A stretch of 64,000 nt of DNA. Source: Xiphophorus maculatus. Taxonomy: Eukaryota > Chordata > Actinopteri > Cyprinodontiformes > Poeciliidae. Position 1 is the stretch's first letter, and each line of letters opens with the position of its first letter. The notes beneath the pieces are model-generated. The model searched no databases. It was not told the DNA's origin and saw only the letters and a program-made list of their open reading frames with translations. A program made the translations under genes and the position numbers. Below are positions 43,190-56,148 of this stretch, in pieces. Where the stretch lies: assembly GCF_002775205.1 (NCBI RefSeq), contig NC_036457.1, forward strand, positions 8,386,024-8,450,023, in the 5' to 3' direction.

Positions 43190-43570
43190 TTGCCAGTTTT
43201 AGGCGTAACGATTGATTGACTTGATCTGGAATTTGACTGGGTCATGCAAGCAAAAAGAGTTTGTTTTGATCTAAGTCATTCCGGTGTAGCTGTACGCGTT
43301 GTGAACCTCCACCCCAGTCTCAAATCCTCTGCATCATTTGACAAATTTTATTTTTAGGATAAACCTTAATTTAGTCCAGAACATCATTCACCATTAACTC
43401 TTGGCAGCTTATCCTGTTACCACTAAAGAAAAGCAACCTGGAACTTGATGCTGCCACAACGATGGGGATAATATTTTTAGGGTCATGTGGAGTGTTAGTT
43501 TTGAATTGTGCATGCAGGCCAAATTTTCTTATTTTGGTTTCATATCATCAGATCACTATCTTCTGTTTTC
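43190..43570 (-). mobile_element. Decayed Tc1/mariner transposase fragment
   Basis: Phrases of the minus-strand fish Tc1 transposase appear in the right order: TTTGACTGGGTCATGCAAGC, TTTTGATCTAAGTCATTCC, GTGAACCTCCACCCCAGTCT, ACTTGATGCTGCCACAACGA, TGCAGGCCAAATTTTCTT. It is heavily mutated with internal loss. Confidence 0.6.
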
Positions 43571-44059
43571 TTATTAAGCTACTTCTAGTTGACTTTAATT
43601 CAATTACATCAACATAAAAGGTGGCTGGATGTATATGCCACACTTTTGAGATTTTTACATACATATATATAATCACAGTTTTTGGTTGTGGGAAAAACGT
43701 TTTCAAATGTGAATGTTTCTGGAAGTCACTTTAAAGCTATTCTTTCTCAGGGAGTGTGCTGTAGTTCCTTTTTGCTGCCAAACAGAGTCTGAAGGTTTTG
43801 CTTGGCGGTCAGCCTGACAGCAGCACCTTCTCAGAGAGGATTAAAATCTCTGATGTTACTACTTCACTGTGTTCTTCATGCACAAGCTGATGTCAGCTCC
43901 TTTAAGCTACAGAGCATTCAAGCAACAGCCAAGACACATTTTTAAACAATAAAACATGAAGGGGTTGCAAGTGCACTCTTATCAGATGGAATAAAATGTA
44001 CTGTTATGATCAAAAACGGTAGTAAAATACTGCAGCAGTCAATATTCAGGAACATCAAA

Positions 44060-44395
44060 AGCCTATTGGTAATAAAGAAGCCACAAAGATTGTCCGGTTC
44101 TGCATCTCTACATCTTTGCAGGCTCTCTCTCTCCTCCCATGTCCTCTTGCTCCTCCCTGTTCCCTGTAAAAGGCAACAAACTGCTGCCGCTTGGCTGTCC
44201 CAGCTCCAGCTCCTCCTGTCCCGTCCGTGAGGCTGCGGCAGTGCACTGCCCAGCTGCTTCTCCTCATGTTGCTCCTCTCACCCCACATCGTCTTGATGGC
44301 AGCGTCTCAGTGGAACATGGGAGCAAAACCAGTTGCATAAAAGTTATTTAATGGAAAGAAAGGCTCAAACTACAGGTAGGGTTTATGTTTTTGTT
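44060..44395 (+). other. GC-rich patch, possible kcns3 5' non-coding exon or promoter
   Basis: A C/T- and GC-rich stretch in AT-rich DNA about 1.7 kb before the kcns3 coding exon. Vertebrate KCNS3 has non-coding 5' exons. A weak donor (CTACAG then GTAGGG) lies near 44375. A 77-codon minus ORF here is probably composition only. Speculative. Confidence 0.25.
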
Positions 44396-45690
44396 TTGTA
44401 TTTAGTTCAAGTGAAAAGTGTTGGAAAACCTGTTAAATTTTATATATATATATTTTAGCAAAAGCTTATCAATAGATAGAAGCAGGATGAACTGTTGGAG
44501 GATAGTATTTAATGTAAAAATTTAGAAAAGTGATTAATTTTAACCTGTTGCCTGAGATTGTTTTATTTCCCTTGTCTCATTATAATCCAGTAAAGAAACA
44601 TCCTGTCAAATTTCTTTTTTTTTTTAGTTTAAATGTTTCAATCATAAAACATATTTTATCATCAGTCCAAGAAAAGCTGATTAATACAAAGGTAATAAAT
44701 TCACTTCTTAGGGTAAAGAAGCTACCAAAACTAACCTGGCCCCTATGTGGTGGCATGTAATTGCCACTTAAACCTAAACCTGTGGCAATAACTGTCATTA
44801 AATTGTCAATGAGTGTCTAACAGAATAGGTTTAATTAAGCTACTTTGTAAGATTTTTGAGCATTAATACCCTTTTTAGGGTCCTGCAGAAGTGTCTTAAT
44901 TTGACTTAAGTCTAGATTTTAGCTTTCTTAGTTACTTTAAGTCAGCTATTTAGCGAAGTAATTTCTAGAGTGTCATGGATTATTATTGTGCTGCATAATC
45001 CAAGTGGTCTTAAACGGAGCACTGCCGCAGACAATCACATCACCGCCAATACGTTTGACTTTTTGTGATGTTCATTCTCTGAAATACTATTAGTTTGATG
45101 TCAAATATAACAGGATGACCTTTTTTTTTCTTTTATCACGTAACAGAATATTTTAATAAATGTCTTTGGGATTATCAAATTGCTTTTTGGCAAATGTGGA
45201 GTGGGACAATTTGTTCTTTTTATACAGTGTAGGGTTTTGCCTTGGCTCTCTCCAATGCATGCATTTGTCTCAATTTTCTTTCTTATTGATGAATCATGAA
45301 CCCTGAGCTGTGTTTATAAAAAGACCTGTGGTGCTTTGGACATACAGTATTTCTGTGTTGTTTTGTGATTTTCTGAATGAGTCACTAATGCCCCCTTGGA
45401 GTAATTTTGCTGGCCAAATTGGCCAATTTCTCCATTTGAGAACAATGGTTCTTAATGTGGTTCCCTTCAGACCAGAAGTTCCCTTCAGAGTGATTGATAA
45501 TCAATTACTTTGTTTCAGCTCTTTTCCTGACTTTTAGCTTATTTCTTTTTGTCAGACAGGTTCTGTTTAGGGATGTATTGGTTCTATAGGTCTGGCAGAA
45601 ATCATGCCTGGGTGTGTCGAATGAAACCAAATACTGTGGTTAACAAGGTGGAAAGTAATATTTTCACAAAGGAGCCAGATTTGTTTGGAT

Positions 45691-45893
45691 CACATGTGTC
45701 AAACTCAAGACCAAGGGGCCAAATCTGGTCTACCATAGTTTTTTATATGGCCCTCTAAACTCTAGGGAATCTTCAAAAAACAGTTGCATGCTTTAATATT
45801 ATTTTATCAATAAAATCAAACCAGTTTTTTTCTGGCACAACCACATTCATAATCTTGATATGGCCCAAAATGAAAATGAGTTTAATACCCTTG
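45691..45893. mobile_element. Worn hAT-type repeat
   Basis: The left end is CACATGTGTCAAACTCAAGA with GGGGCCAAATCTGG; the right end is ATGGCCCAAAATG followed by ATGAGTTTAATACCC. This is the layout of a common vertebrate hAT MITE with GTGTCAAACTC ends. No clear target duplication remains. Confidence 0.55.
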
Positions 45894-46065
45894 GAGGATT
45901 CTTTTCCCCTAAATATATGCATAGCATTATTATTTTAAATCTTCTGAAATTATGTTTTCCTGATACTAAGATGAGATGACAAACAGAAGTAATGTCTAAC
46001 AGGGCAAATACTTTTACCACTTCCGAGTTTTACTGCAAATACTTTTCTCATGATGTTTTAGGACC

Positions 46066-47553
46066 ATGGGGTATGGCCAAATCCTCCACCAACATGGAAA
46101 AGAGGAGGACCAGGTCAACCTCAACGTGGGAGGGGTATGCCACAAAGTGGACCCGGACATGTTGCTCCGCTTCCCTCAGACACGCCTGGCACGTCTGCTG
46201 CGCTGCCCGAGTGAGGCCGCCATCTTGGAGCTATGCGATGACTACAGCCCAACCGAGAGGGAGTATTACTTCGACAGGAATCCTCGCGTTTTCCTCTGTG
46301 TGCTCAACTTCTATCACACGGGTCGCATCCACATGATGGAGGAGTTCTGCATTTTTTCCTTCAGTCAGGAAATTGAGTACTGGGGCATCCATGAGGTGCA
46401 CCTCAGCCCCTGCTGCGACACCTGGTACCATGAGAGAAAGGAGTACATCGAGGACAAAGACTGGGACATCCAGAGTGAAGAACAGGAGCCGAGCTTCGAT
46501 TCCTCCTTTGAAGAGCTCTCCGCTCTTGACAAGGACCTGGCTAAGTTCAAAGGGGCATGGTGTGGAGAAGTGAGGAGCTACATCTGGCTCAGACTGGAGG
46601 ATCCCGCTCACTCCAAAGCTTCAAAGATTATTGCCATTGCCTCCCTCAGTGTGGTATTGACCTCTATCATTGCCATGTGCGTACACAGCATGCCGGAGTT
46701 TCAGCAGGTGGACGATAATGACCGTCCCATTGAGGACCCTGTCCTCACCATCCTTGAAGAGATTTGCATTGCCTGCTTTTCCACAGAGTTCTTCATCAGG
46801 TTCGTTGTTGCTCCATCCAGAAGGAAGTTCCTTGGAAACCCTCTGAACATCATCGATGTTGCTTCCATTTTGCCATTTTACTTCACTTTAGCTCTGGAGA
46901 AATCTGACGAAGAGGAGAGCGAAGACCTGGAAAATGTGGGGCGGGTAGTCCAGGTTCTTCGACTCATGAGGGTTCTCAGAATCCTCAAACTGGCCCGCCA
47001 CTCCATCGGACTGCGAGCTCTGGGTGCAACCGTCCGCCACAGCTACCAAGAGGTGGGTCTGCTCATTCTCTTCCTCTCAGTGGGAATCTCAGTGTTTTCT
47101 GCCCTCATCTACTTTGCGGAAAAGGAGGAGAAGCACACGGATTTGGGGACCATCCCTTCAGGTTGGTGGTGGGCCATGATCACAATGACTACAGTGGGTT
47201 ATGGTGACACATGTCCTGTGACGACAGCAGGGAAGGTGGTGGCCACCTTATGCATCATCTGTGGCCTGTTGGTGGTGGCTCTGCCCATCACTGTGATCTT
47301 TAATAAGTTTTCAAAGTACTACCAGAGGAACAAAGCCATGGATGTACGATGTATCACCAAGCCTGAAAGACAAGACCCTGAACTCCCGCATTATAATATC
47401 AAAGAGCTGTTCACAGGTAGTGTGTACCCCTTCATTGGAAGCCTTGCATTCAGGAACAGTGGGAGCAGCAGAGAGGACGACACTGATGCCTCCAGCTTCC
47501 AGGACATTGAGATGTGTGATAATGACACTTGTGAAAATGGGCCAGCAAAATGA
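46066..47553 (+). CDS. kcns3: Voltage-gated K+ channel modifier subunit Kv9.3 (495 aa)
   Basis: One uninterrupted coding exon, as in human KCNS3, preceded by a likely acceptor (TTTTAG at about 46055-46060) and a good context GGACCATGG. T1 domain about 15-118 with the zinc motif H89-x5-C95-x20-C116-C117 of non-Shaker Kv families. Spans: S1 187-209, S2 228-248, S3 258-277, S4 about 293-311 with spaced Arg/Lys, S5 329-351, pore TVGYGD 376-381, S6 390-413. S6 has LPIT in place of the PxP hinge, the mark of electrically silent KvS subunits, which act only in heteromers with Kv2 channels at the plasma membrane. NLNVGG, ILELCDDY, ILKLARHS and LFLSVGIS match human KCNS3 well. Poly(A) signals lie at 48015-48020 and 48098-48103. 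Confidence 0.96.
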   Translation: MGYGQILHQHGKEEDQVNLNVGGVCHKVDPDMLLRFPQTRLARLLRCPSEAAILELCDDYSPTEREYYFDRNPRVFLCVLNFYHTGRIHMMEEFCIFSFSQEIEYWGIHEVHLSPCCDTWYHERKEYIEDKDWDIQSEEQEPSFDSSFEELSALDKDLAKFKGAWCGEVRSYIWLRLEDPAHSKASKIIAIASLSVVLTSIIAMCVHSMPEFQQVDDNDRPIEDPVLTILEEICIACFSTEFFIRFVVAPSRRKFLGNPLNIIDVASILPFYFTLALEKSDEEESEDLENVGRVVQVLRLMRVLRILKLARHSIGLRALGATVRHSYQEVGLLILFLSVGISVFSALIYFAEKEEKHTDLGTIPSGWWWAMITMTTVGYGDTCPVTTAGKVVATLCIICGLLVVALPITVIFNKFSKYYQRNKAMDVRCITKPERQDPELPHYNIKELFTGSVYPFIGSLAFRNSGSSREDDTDASSFQDIEMCDNDTCENGPAK

Positions 47554-48120
47554 GATTCCTGCCATTTCACAGAGCATCACTCCCTTTATGACAGCAAGTC
47601 ACTCTGTGCCTCTGGGGACAGTACCATCACTTACCGTCTTCCTTCTTCATGAGGTTCGACAGAGAAATATGTTGGGTCACAACTTTTTTGTTCCGTGTCT
47701 GTATGTGTGCCTGTAAAATACACTGTGTCACTAAAACTAGAAAATCTAAAGGGAATTATCTGCGTCCTCTTCAGAGGTTTGAAAGCCCATTTTCTGCTCG
47801 AGAAAACTGCAATGATGCATGTAGGAGCCCATAATGTTAATGTTTTTCAAAGTAATGTTGTTTATTGATTTCCTCTGCTTGCTGAAAGTTCAGACAGAGA
47901 CTTTGCCAGATGCGAGAGCCCCAAGTGAGAGCAGCACAGTTTGCAGTTTGCATGGCCTGAATTGAAATGCACTTTTGGAACGCAAAATATTACAATGTTT
48001 GTATGAAAAAGTAAAATAAAGCTGATTGGGAGAAAACGCACATCTCTCTCAGAGCACTGTTAAAGCACAGGTTGTTATTTTGCTCCTGTGAGCATGAAAT
48101 AAAACTTTATTCTTATCTGG
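47554..48120 (+). other. kcns3 3' UTR
   Basis: No ORF of note. Two AATAAA signals (48015-48020 and 48098-48103) mark likely ends. Confidence 0.55.
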
Positions 48121-51100
48121 ATTCAGATTTTTACCTTCATTTGTTTTCTCTCAAACAAAAACTATGCTCTCAAATCTAAGTAAAAGTATTCCATTTAACT
48201 GACAAAATGCAATTAAGATGCACATGCAGCTCCATTTATCTGCTCACCCTTCTCTGCTCTTCAGAGTATTGATCTCCTGTCCTCTGTTGTAATTTCCACT
48301 TGGATGATCTGCTGCACCACAAAAGGAAATTTACAAAACTCTGGTCTCTGCAGGGGCTTCAGTGCAGTCATGCAGTTGATTTCAAGCATCTTCTGACACA
48401 GCAAGATGTTACCTGAAGCCTTTATTTTCTGTCTGAAATGAAAGTTCAATTGGTTTCCTTTTTATTGCTACAAAGCGATGCGTAAATAACATAAAAACTG
48501 TAAAAGGAAACGATCATAAATGTCCGTTATAGGCAGCTGGTTTCTTGCACATTGTTTTTCATACTGATACTAACATAAGCAGATAAATCCAATTACTCTC
48601 AGGTTATTCATTGAGTTTAGTAAATGAGTTTCGATCCTTGGTGTTTCTATCAGATGTGCATCATTTTGTAGATTAGCATATTGCTTGAGTCGCATTTTGA
48701 GTTCAGTTTTCTTAGCTTGACTTTAGTCATATTGACAGACAAAAAAAAAATCCGCATACTTTTTGGTTATCTATAAACTGGCATGCAGGGATTAACAGTA
48801 TACACAGCCATGCAAAAGTATTCACACCAATTTTGTAACTATTAACCTCAATGTGAGAGTCTGACATTCCTGTTAGAAAGTGATTAATGGTTTTTAATAG
48901 ATAGAAAACTGACATGTCTTTTTGAGTATCTAACAGGTTTTCTTCAGACAGACCAGCTGACAGCTTTGACTGTTCCCAGGACAGAATAATCTTAGATGCC
49001 CCCATAACCCTCCCCCACGTGAGTTATTGTTCAACCATTGTTTCTATGATTTCATTTGGTGAGAGGCACATTTTTTAAATATTGGAAAGCCTCTTGCATT
49101 ACCCCAATCTTTAACTCAGACCATAAATTCTCTGCTCTTGGGGGGTGCAGTCAATCAGCACTAAGGAAAATAAATGGTGCTCTTGTCAGGTACCATTGTG
49201 CCTAGATACTTTAGCATTCCAAGAGTCATTTTAGATGTGTTTTATGTAAAAAAAGAAACAAAAACTTGCAAATAGGCAAATTTTACATAAACAATTTGGA
49301 GTTATGTTCCAGAGAAAAATCTGTGGCAGAAGTCCGGTGTATACATTTTGACACAAAATATCTAGTTTAAAATTACATCAAAAATGGTGACAAAAAGTTA
49401 TCAAGTTACATAAAAGCTATTATTCAGGGTGGACGCTTGTAGATGAAACTTAACAATAAAAGCACAACTCAGATTTAGTTTTCCCAGTAGGCATACCTGA
49501 CCCTGTATTAATTAATCACCATACAAAGCCCTGTGAGCTGGTTGCTTTCAGATGTGGTGTTGTTAAAGTATATTAGAAAAATACCAATTACGTGTAAAGG
49601 TCACAGCAAGTGTGTCAGCAGAAATGTTGCTGCGGAGAGAATGCATAGGTTCCTATTTCATGTGCTTTACCTTTAGGCCCTTTTTTATAACCCATGAAAT
49701 GAAACCTCTTTTACTACATTACAGCCGAAGCGAAGCTGCTTACCCCAATAGTTTTGTGGAAAAAATGAAGCTGTAAAGCTCATCGACTTTACGTGGTGGA
49801 GCACTAAAGCACCGGGATATAAGGTGTCACTGGACAATTGGATTCCTGTCAGAAATATTGGGATCACTTTTATAAGGGGAAAAGAAAAAAAAAATCAATA
49901 CATTTATTTAAGCTGTTTTTTATATTTGTTAGTCCTATGTGAGAAATTGTGTTTCAATCTATTTCACATTTGTTTAATGGGAAATGTTTGCACACAGAAA
50001 AGAGACAGTAATTATATCTAGGTTACAGAGATGTTATGAAGAGGCACATGACTGCAGAGCCTGCAGTCACGTGCAATTTTGACATAAAGTCACCGTAGTT
50101 AATAACGGTAAAACTGGATTTAAAAAAAATATATATTTTTTTTTACATATTTTTTACACCAACAGCATCTTGTAAAAGTACTCATACACCTTTCTCACCT
50201 ATGTTTTACAAATGTAAACATATATTAAAAATATATCTATGTTTGTCTTCAGAAGTCCCCAATTGTTACAAGTAAATAGAATCCACACAAACATGTTTAA
50301 AATGTATTAATACCTTTGCAGGGCACTTTATTCACATGCCACATGTCAAGTGTTTGAGGAGAAAACATTTTTTTCTGTTAAGCTTCTGACATTTGTTTTG
50401 TAGGTAAGGTTTATGAAGTTGTACAGTCCAAAATGCCCGAGGGTCCCTGAACGTCACACAAAATAAAAGGTCACTGTGAGCAATGAGGAATGTGCATATG
50501 AGGAAAACTATGGCTTGTAAAGCATAGTTTAAACTTTTTGGTTAATTTATGCATACTCCAGATTTGCTTCTGGTTTCCTTGCTACAAGTTGCTGTTAGTT
50601 TAGAGTAGCAGCCACTGAGTCTCACAAACAACAATGAAATGGAATAAAAATAAATAAATCATGTTTAGCTATATCCACAAATTCCTTTCAAATAGTTTAA
50701 TTTGGTAAATTTTTATTCTTCTCACCTTATTCATAGGATTGATGTGCTTTAATAAATTAAAAGGTTAGTTATTAACAGCACTTTTATCACCAATCTAAAG
50801 ATGTGTTTTCCCAGGAGTAAGTGGTAGCACTACTGGATCTATATGGAGAGATATGTTAGAAGATATGTTTTCCAGACCTTACTTGTGAAAAACAGTCCAG
50901 ACATGTCCTGTAGCTTCAGCTCTTAAAACACAGTGTGCTGGATCAGAGCTGGTACATGGTGTTCCTCCGAGCAGAGTGAGGCCAGGTCACATCCATTTAG
51001 CTTTTACCAGCAAGGTTGTGGGTTTAGCTTGTGTCACACAGAACAAGGAAACCACTTTGAATACATTTGCATTCTGTTTTCTTTTTTTTCAATCATGTGG

Positions 51101-54100
51101 CTTTAATCCAGACTAGGTTATTTTTTTCTTCATTTTGTTAAGAGTTGTCCAACCCTTTCCATGTTAAGAACAGCAAATGCACCTGTTTACCAAACTTTGT
51201 AGTTCCAGATCTTAGAGGATAAATACTGCCTATAATTTTATTTTACGCATTACACATACATATACAGCACACTCTGTATTGGCACTTATGTTGAAGATAT
51301 GGGGTTAAAATGTGCAAACAATTGTACATTAATCAGATTAGTATACCGACTTCTGAATATTTATAGCCTTTTGTGAAAAAGAAATAACCACTGCTAAGTG
51401 CGTAATAGTCTTAATTTTGGCACTAATATTGCGCCATATTACTGAGGTATGCTTGTTAATTGACCATTCGATCCAGAACATGATACCAAACAGCAGCCAA
51501 TAGCTAGATAAGATGTCGGTGCTTCCCAGAGAAGACTTTAAAAATATTGAATTTGTCGTTACAGTTTCTGCAGTCTAAGCTTAAAAACTGCATCATTAGA
51601 GAACTGCATTTTTTATAAACAGTCTAGCCAAAGCACGACGTACTCATAAAGGCCAACACAGAAACAAGGAATTGTGAAATAGATTGCCAACACACTGTAA
51701 AAAAAAACATAAATCACCTTCACCTCACATTGGACACTGTAGTGTGACTTATCCAATTGTAAACACTTCAACAATGAAGCATTTCAGTAGGGTTTTTTGG
51801 TCATGGGCATGGTCTATTCTTGTATTAATGCCTAGAAACAGTCATTATAGAGGGAGAGGTAGTCAGATAATCCAAGGTCCCTTGTGTGGTTTTGTGTTCG
51901 CCTCAGAGGGACCAGAACTCAGCTCAGCTTACTGCACACTGCAGCATCAGCTTCACTGTGACCTCTTTGCCTTTGCCTACAGATTCAATTCTGTTTGGGC
52001 AGTTTAGATGGTAAAACACAAAAGGCTGATTCAAGCTTCCAGCATCCAACAATTGATTGTTCTTGGGATAAGTAAATTATCTTCATACAGATTCTATGCT
52101 ATAGCTGCAAGTTTAAGATCAAATGCTGGACAGCAGGTGGGCAACATCAGTGGTTTTAATACTCCCTTACTTCTTGTTCTTGGTATATATCAAAATATTT
52201 CTGTCAAAAACTTTTAAATACATTACACACTCATCTGGAGTATATATTCATTTGTTGCTCTGAGAGGCAAAAATCAAACTAAAACAATGTTTTTATACAG
52301 CTTTCAAGCATTTGTAAGTCCAAAGGACTGCATGACATTATAAAAAAAATACTAGCACAATGACATAGTTCAATATTGCAGTCACTTCAAGAATTTCCCA
52401 TTACTGCTTACTCAACAACTGAAAATAAATCACTTAGAACACAAAACTTTATAAATTGTAGCTTTGCTCCATTATTTACTTTAATGTCTCTGTATGCAGT
52501 AACCCAGCAGTACAAATGAAGCACACATCATATATCAGTTTCACTTTCTGAATCTGTTCATCACAGTCTGATTGGCTTCATACAAGCTGAATTTACATTT
52601 ATCTGACGTATTTCAGAGTGTCAGAAAGCCACGTTGGGCAGGTCAAATGAAGGGCAAGGTGAAAAAATGTCAGCTACATGGTTCTCAGTTGGATGAAATA
52701 ACGGACTCATCATCCATGCATGGAGAGCTATAATAAAATGAGCATAATGGAGGCAGTAAAGGGCGAAGAGGACTCAGAGTCCTGCTAATGAATCAGAAGA
52801 GGATCAGATGAGTATGGTAGTAAAATAGGACACAATGACCATGAATAAAATGACCACCTGCCCTGTATGTACGTGCAGAAATGCAGAGCTGTGAGCTAGA
52901 TATTGATAAGCACCAAAGACTTTCGTTAGGCTGTAGTATTAAATGCACATCAACACTGAGCTCATTGTTATGAAACAAAACTAAAAAACTAAAAAAAAAA
53001 AAAAATCTAAAACACGTATCAAGTTTACTGCCATAACTGGGGTTAATGCCGACCGTACTGAGCAAATCTAATTCAATGTCTGCCTGTTTTCCACAAAAGT
53101 ATCGTATTACATTGTAAACAACTGCAGTCTAAATTGTTGTTTCAGTCTCCATTATTAAATTAACTTTCCAGGTCAGAGCATCTTGGGGTGTGGAGAAACA
53201 TGGCGTCAGTGTGAGATCTGTATCAGTGAAATAAGTTAACTCTTAAACCCTGTTGATTCACATCAGTGCACGGATTATTAAGTTATGAAGCCAGACATAA
53301 GAATGTTTCTTGGACTTGTTTTATTGGACTGTTTTTGTACAAATCTACTTGACGCAAAAATCAATGAGCAAAAAGTCGTAATAAAAATAAAAGTTCTTTC
53401 TTTATGCGTATAGTGGATGGTATGATAGATTTGTGAAGTTGAGATGCTGGGGATGTGTTGTCTGAGTGAGATGCTTTTATACTTTATAGTGGATAAAAAG
53501 CTATAATGTTTTAAACAAAGAGGTGGGGCTCAGGCACCTTTAAACAGATGGAGGCTGCCAGGTTAAATTCAGGTTAAATAATGCAGAACTGAACAAACTT
53601 ACACGAAAATGTCAAAATTTGCATAGAAATATAAAGATAGAACCACAGGTAACCTATTTGAACACTTTATCAGCAAAAAAAAAAAGTTGATTTAGTGGCT
53701 AGTTAAACTTTGAAAACTTTAAAAACCACGTACATTTTTCATCATATCATTCCTACAATTGAAGATCTTTTCATTCGATGCTGGAAATAGATCAAGAGTG
53801 ACCTGAGTTTTCGCTGGTCGCATGCAGATTATGGTAAGGCTCCATGTATTGCTGTGCACTGCTGATCAGCTACTGAAAGTTCCGACATCTTTCCATTGCT
53901 TAAAAGACAGATAAAATCAGCAGTTAAACTGTTTTAATATAAGAACTAAAGACACATCATAGTCAAATCGATCCACCATTTTCAGATAACATTGTTTCAA
54001 TTAGTTATAAGCAATATGTCCATAAACAAATAAATATGTATAAGTATAAATTAGTTAAATTGTATACATTTTTGTTTTAAATTTACTATGGATTGTTGCT

Positions 54101-55988
54101 CATATTTGCCAGAGTGCCTCACTCCTTCTGTAGATTATTGGATTTTTATAATATTTAAATGCAATGTTTGAAAATGGCACAATAACTCAATATTAAGAGC
54201 ATGTTGTGTGTGTAAAACATACATTTTAGATGACGTCTCTACTGCAATTATCTGTCTTCTAGCTTTCCTGGAACAGAAAGATTATCTCTTGAGCTGACTG
54301 ACTGTGACAAACCCATTTTAGCCGAGTGCTTGAGTTTAATGGCCCCACCGCTTTGTTTCTTGTTTACAGCTCTCGTTATTCTTCCAGCTCTGACAAATTA
54401 CCTGTCCAGCTTTAAATGGCAATGAAAGCTTTTGTTGTGTACAGCTGGATCAGCATTTAGACACTGCAGCAACTGATTATACTAATAAGAATAACAAACT
54501 TTCTCCATCTACACTCCAAATTCCACCTGTAAATAACATTCAACTCTTATTTTTTTTGGTTTGTGAAAGAACAACTGTGCGAAAGCGATTACATAAGCAA
54601 GGAAGAAAAACAAAAAGCTTTCATGCATCCACTTAGACTTGTCATTTCATTTCTTTCAACATAAAATGCATCCGTTCAGTCATTAAATCTAGCAGAACTG
54701 TGGCTAGTTAAAGAATTTCCTGCTGCATCAAGATTTTTACGGCAGTTAAAGTTAACAGCTGGCTCTATGAATTGCAGATAAGTAATGATAACCATTCAGC
54801 CTTCCAACGTATCAATAAATGGCACTTAATTGAAAATCAAATAGAATCCATACCTTCTGTGCTGTTATTTCAGCTCCAATTGAGTTATGAAAAAAAAAAT
54901 TATGAGGATTTTGATATATTCATTACTGCAGCCCATATAATGAGTGACCGCATAGACTTTTTTTGCTGATGTGTTAGGCATGGAGAGGCAATAAATCGGA
55001 TGGATTCTTATATCCAGCTAATAAACTCAACATAGATTGGATGGACGCTGCAAAAACTGCCCTCAAGCCTAGTAGGAGGTGAGAGTGAAAAATGTGGAGA
55101 TTTATTTTATATTGAAGCAAATGTTTACGCATGCAAACAAACAGCACACGGTAGTAATTCAAGAGTGACTCAATCTGTCTGCAGATATGAAGATAAATTA
55201 CCAGACGCATCTGTTGCACCGCCCAATAAACCACGGTAATAACAGTGAATGAGGTGAAATACTCCATCATTCCAGAAAAGTTTCTTTTATATCGAGTTGA
55301 AGAGCAGTTTGGATCCCACCTCTTCATCTCTCTCTCTTATTTCCTCCCGGTTGTAGTGACAAGACAGGTCAGGCTTCTGTGTTTCACCATTAGTTATTCT
55401 GTAATGTCCATTGACATTAAAATGGAAATCGACTCTGCTGCAGTGTGAGTCCAAAAGGACTTAACAAAGCCTTAATAACATTATTCAGTGAGTAACTGGC
55501 CGCTACATTGCTTAGTAGCAGTGCAATTACTTTGATTAGCCCAAAATGACTCAATTGATTTGAGAATTAAATTTCCTATAGGATGATTAACATCATGAAA
55601 AGGCCTTCATGCAGAACAACCGTTACTTTTGTGCAGCTTGCATCCTCTTAATGCCCATCTGGTCATGCTGGTGCTTTTAAAAATCTAATTCTGACTTTAA
55701 TGTGATAATATTTGTCCCTCTTAAAGGACAGAAAAGCAGACAAGAGCAATTCCATTTGAAATAAAGCAGTCATGCTCCAGACCTTCTGGTTCCACTCTGA
55801 TGATCCATAAAATTATTCACCAGGATTCTGTCAGAGTGATTAATTAAGATGATCTTGTCTTAATCTTCTTTGATTAAATGTAACGGCCATCTTTTTGATT
55901 AATATAGTCAATTTGTCAAAAAGTCCTCTTAAATTCCAGACAAGCCTGAGTGAAATTCAACATCACTGACGAGAAAGTGACCAATCAA
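48121..55988. other. Gene-free stretch beyond kcns3
   Basis: AT-rich DNA without supported exons on either strand. 48800-48840 (CATGCAAAAGTATTCACACC) and 50150-50340 look like Tc1-type end scraps. 54240-55900 is less simple and may hold conserved non-coding elements, but nothing in it can be shown without alignment. Confidence 0.4.
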
Positions 55989-56049
55989 CCAACAAACAAA
56001 CAAACAAACAAACAAACAAACAAACAAACAAACAAACAAACAAACAAAC

Positions 56050-56148
<99 letters not shown>
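55989..56148. repeat. Compound (CAAA)n-(CTAA)n microsatellite
   Basis: About 15 copies of CAAA turn at about 56051 into about 24 copies of CTAA, ending near 56148. The single-base switch suggests one motif arose from the other by mutation and expansion. Confidence 0.97.

Larger units (their letters stand above)
42762..46045. other. Intergenic DNA between ZP copy B and kcns3
   Basis: Contains a Tc1 fossil (43190-43570), a GC-rich patch (44060-44395) and a hAT remnant (45691-45893). Otherwise AT-rich with no gene. Confidence 0.5.

Noticed and set aside
44055-44288. Minus-strand 77-codon ORF rich in Gly/Arg
   Set aside because: GC-rich composition only; no domain and no splice context.
46231-46611. 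Long minus-strand ORFs across kcns3
   Set aside because: Shadows of a conserved coding exon; no family resemblance.
52793-53065. 90-codon minus ORF
   Set aside because: Low complexity with a Phe run from a poly-A tract; no support.
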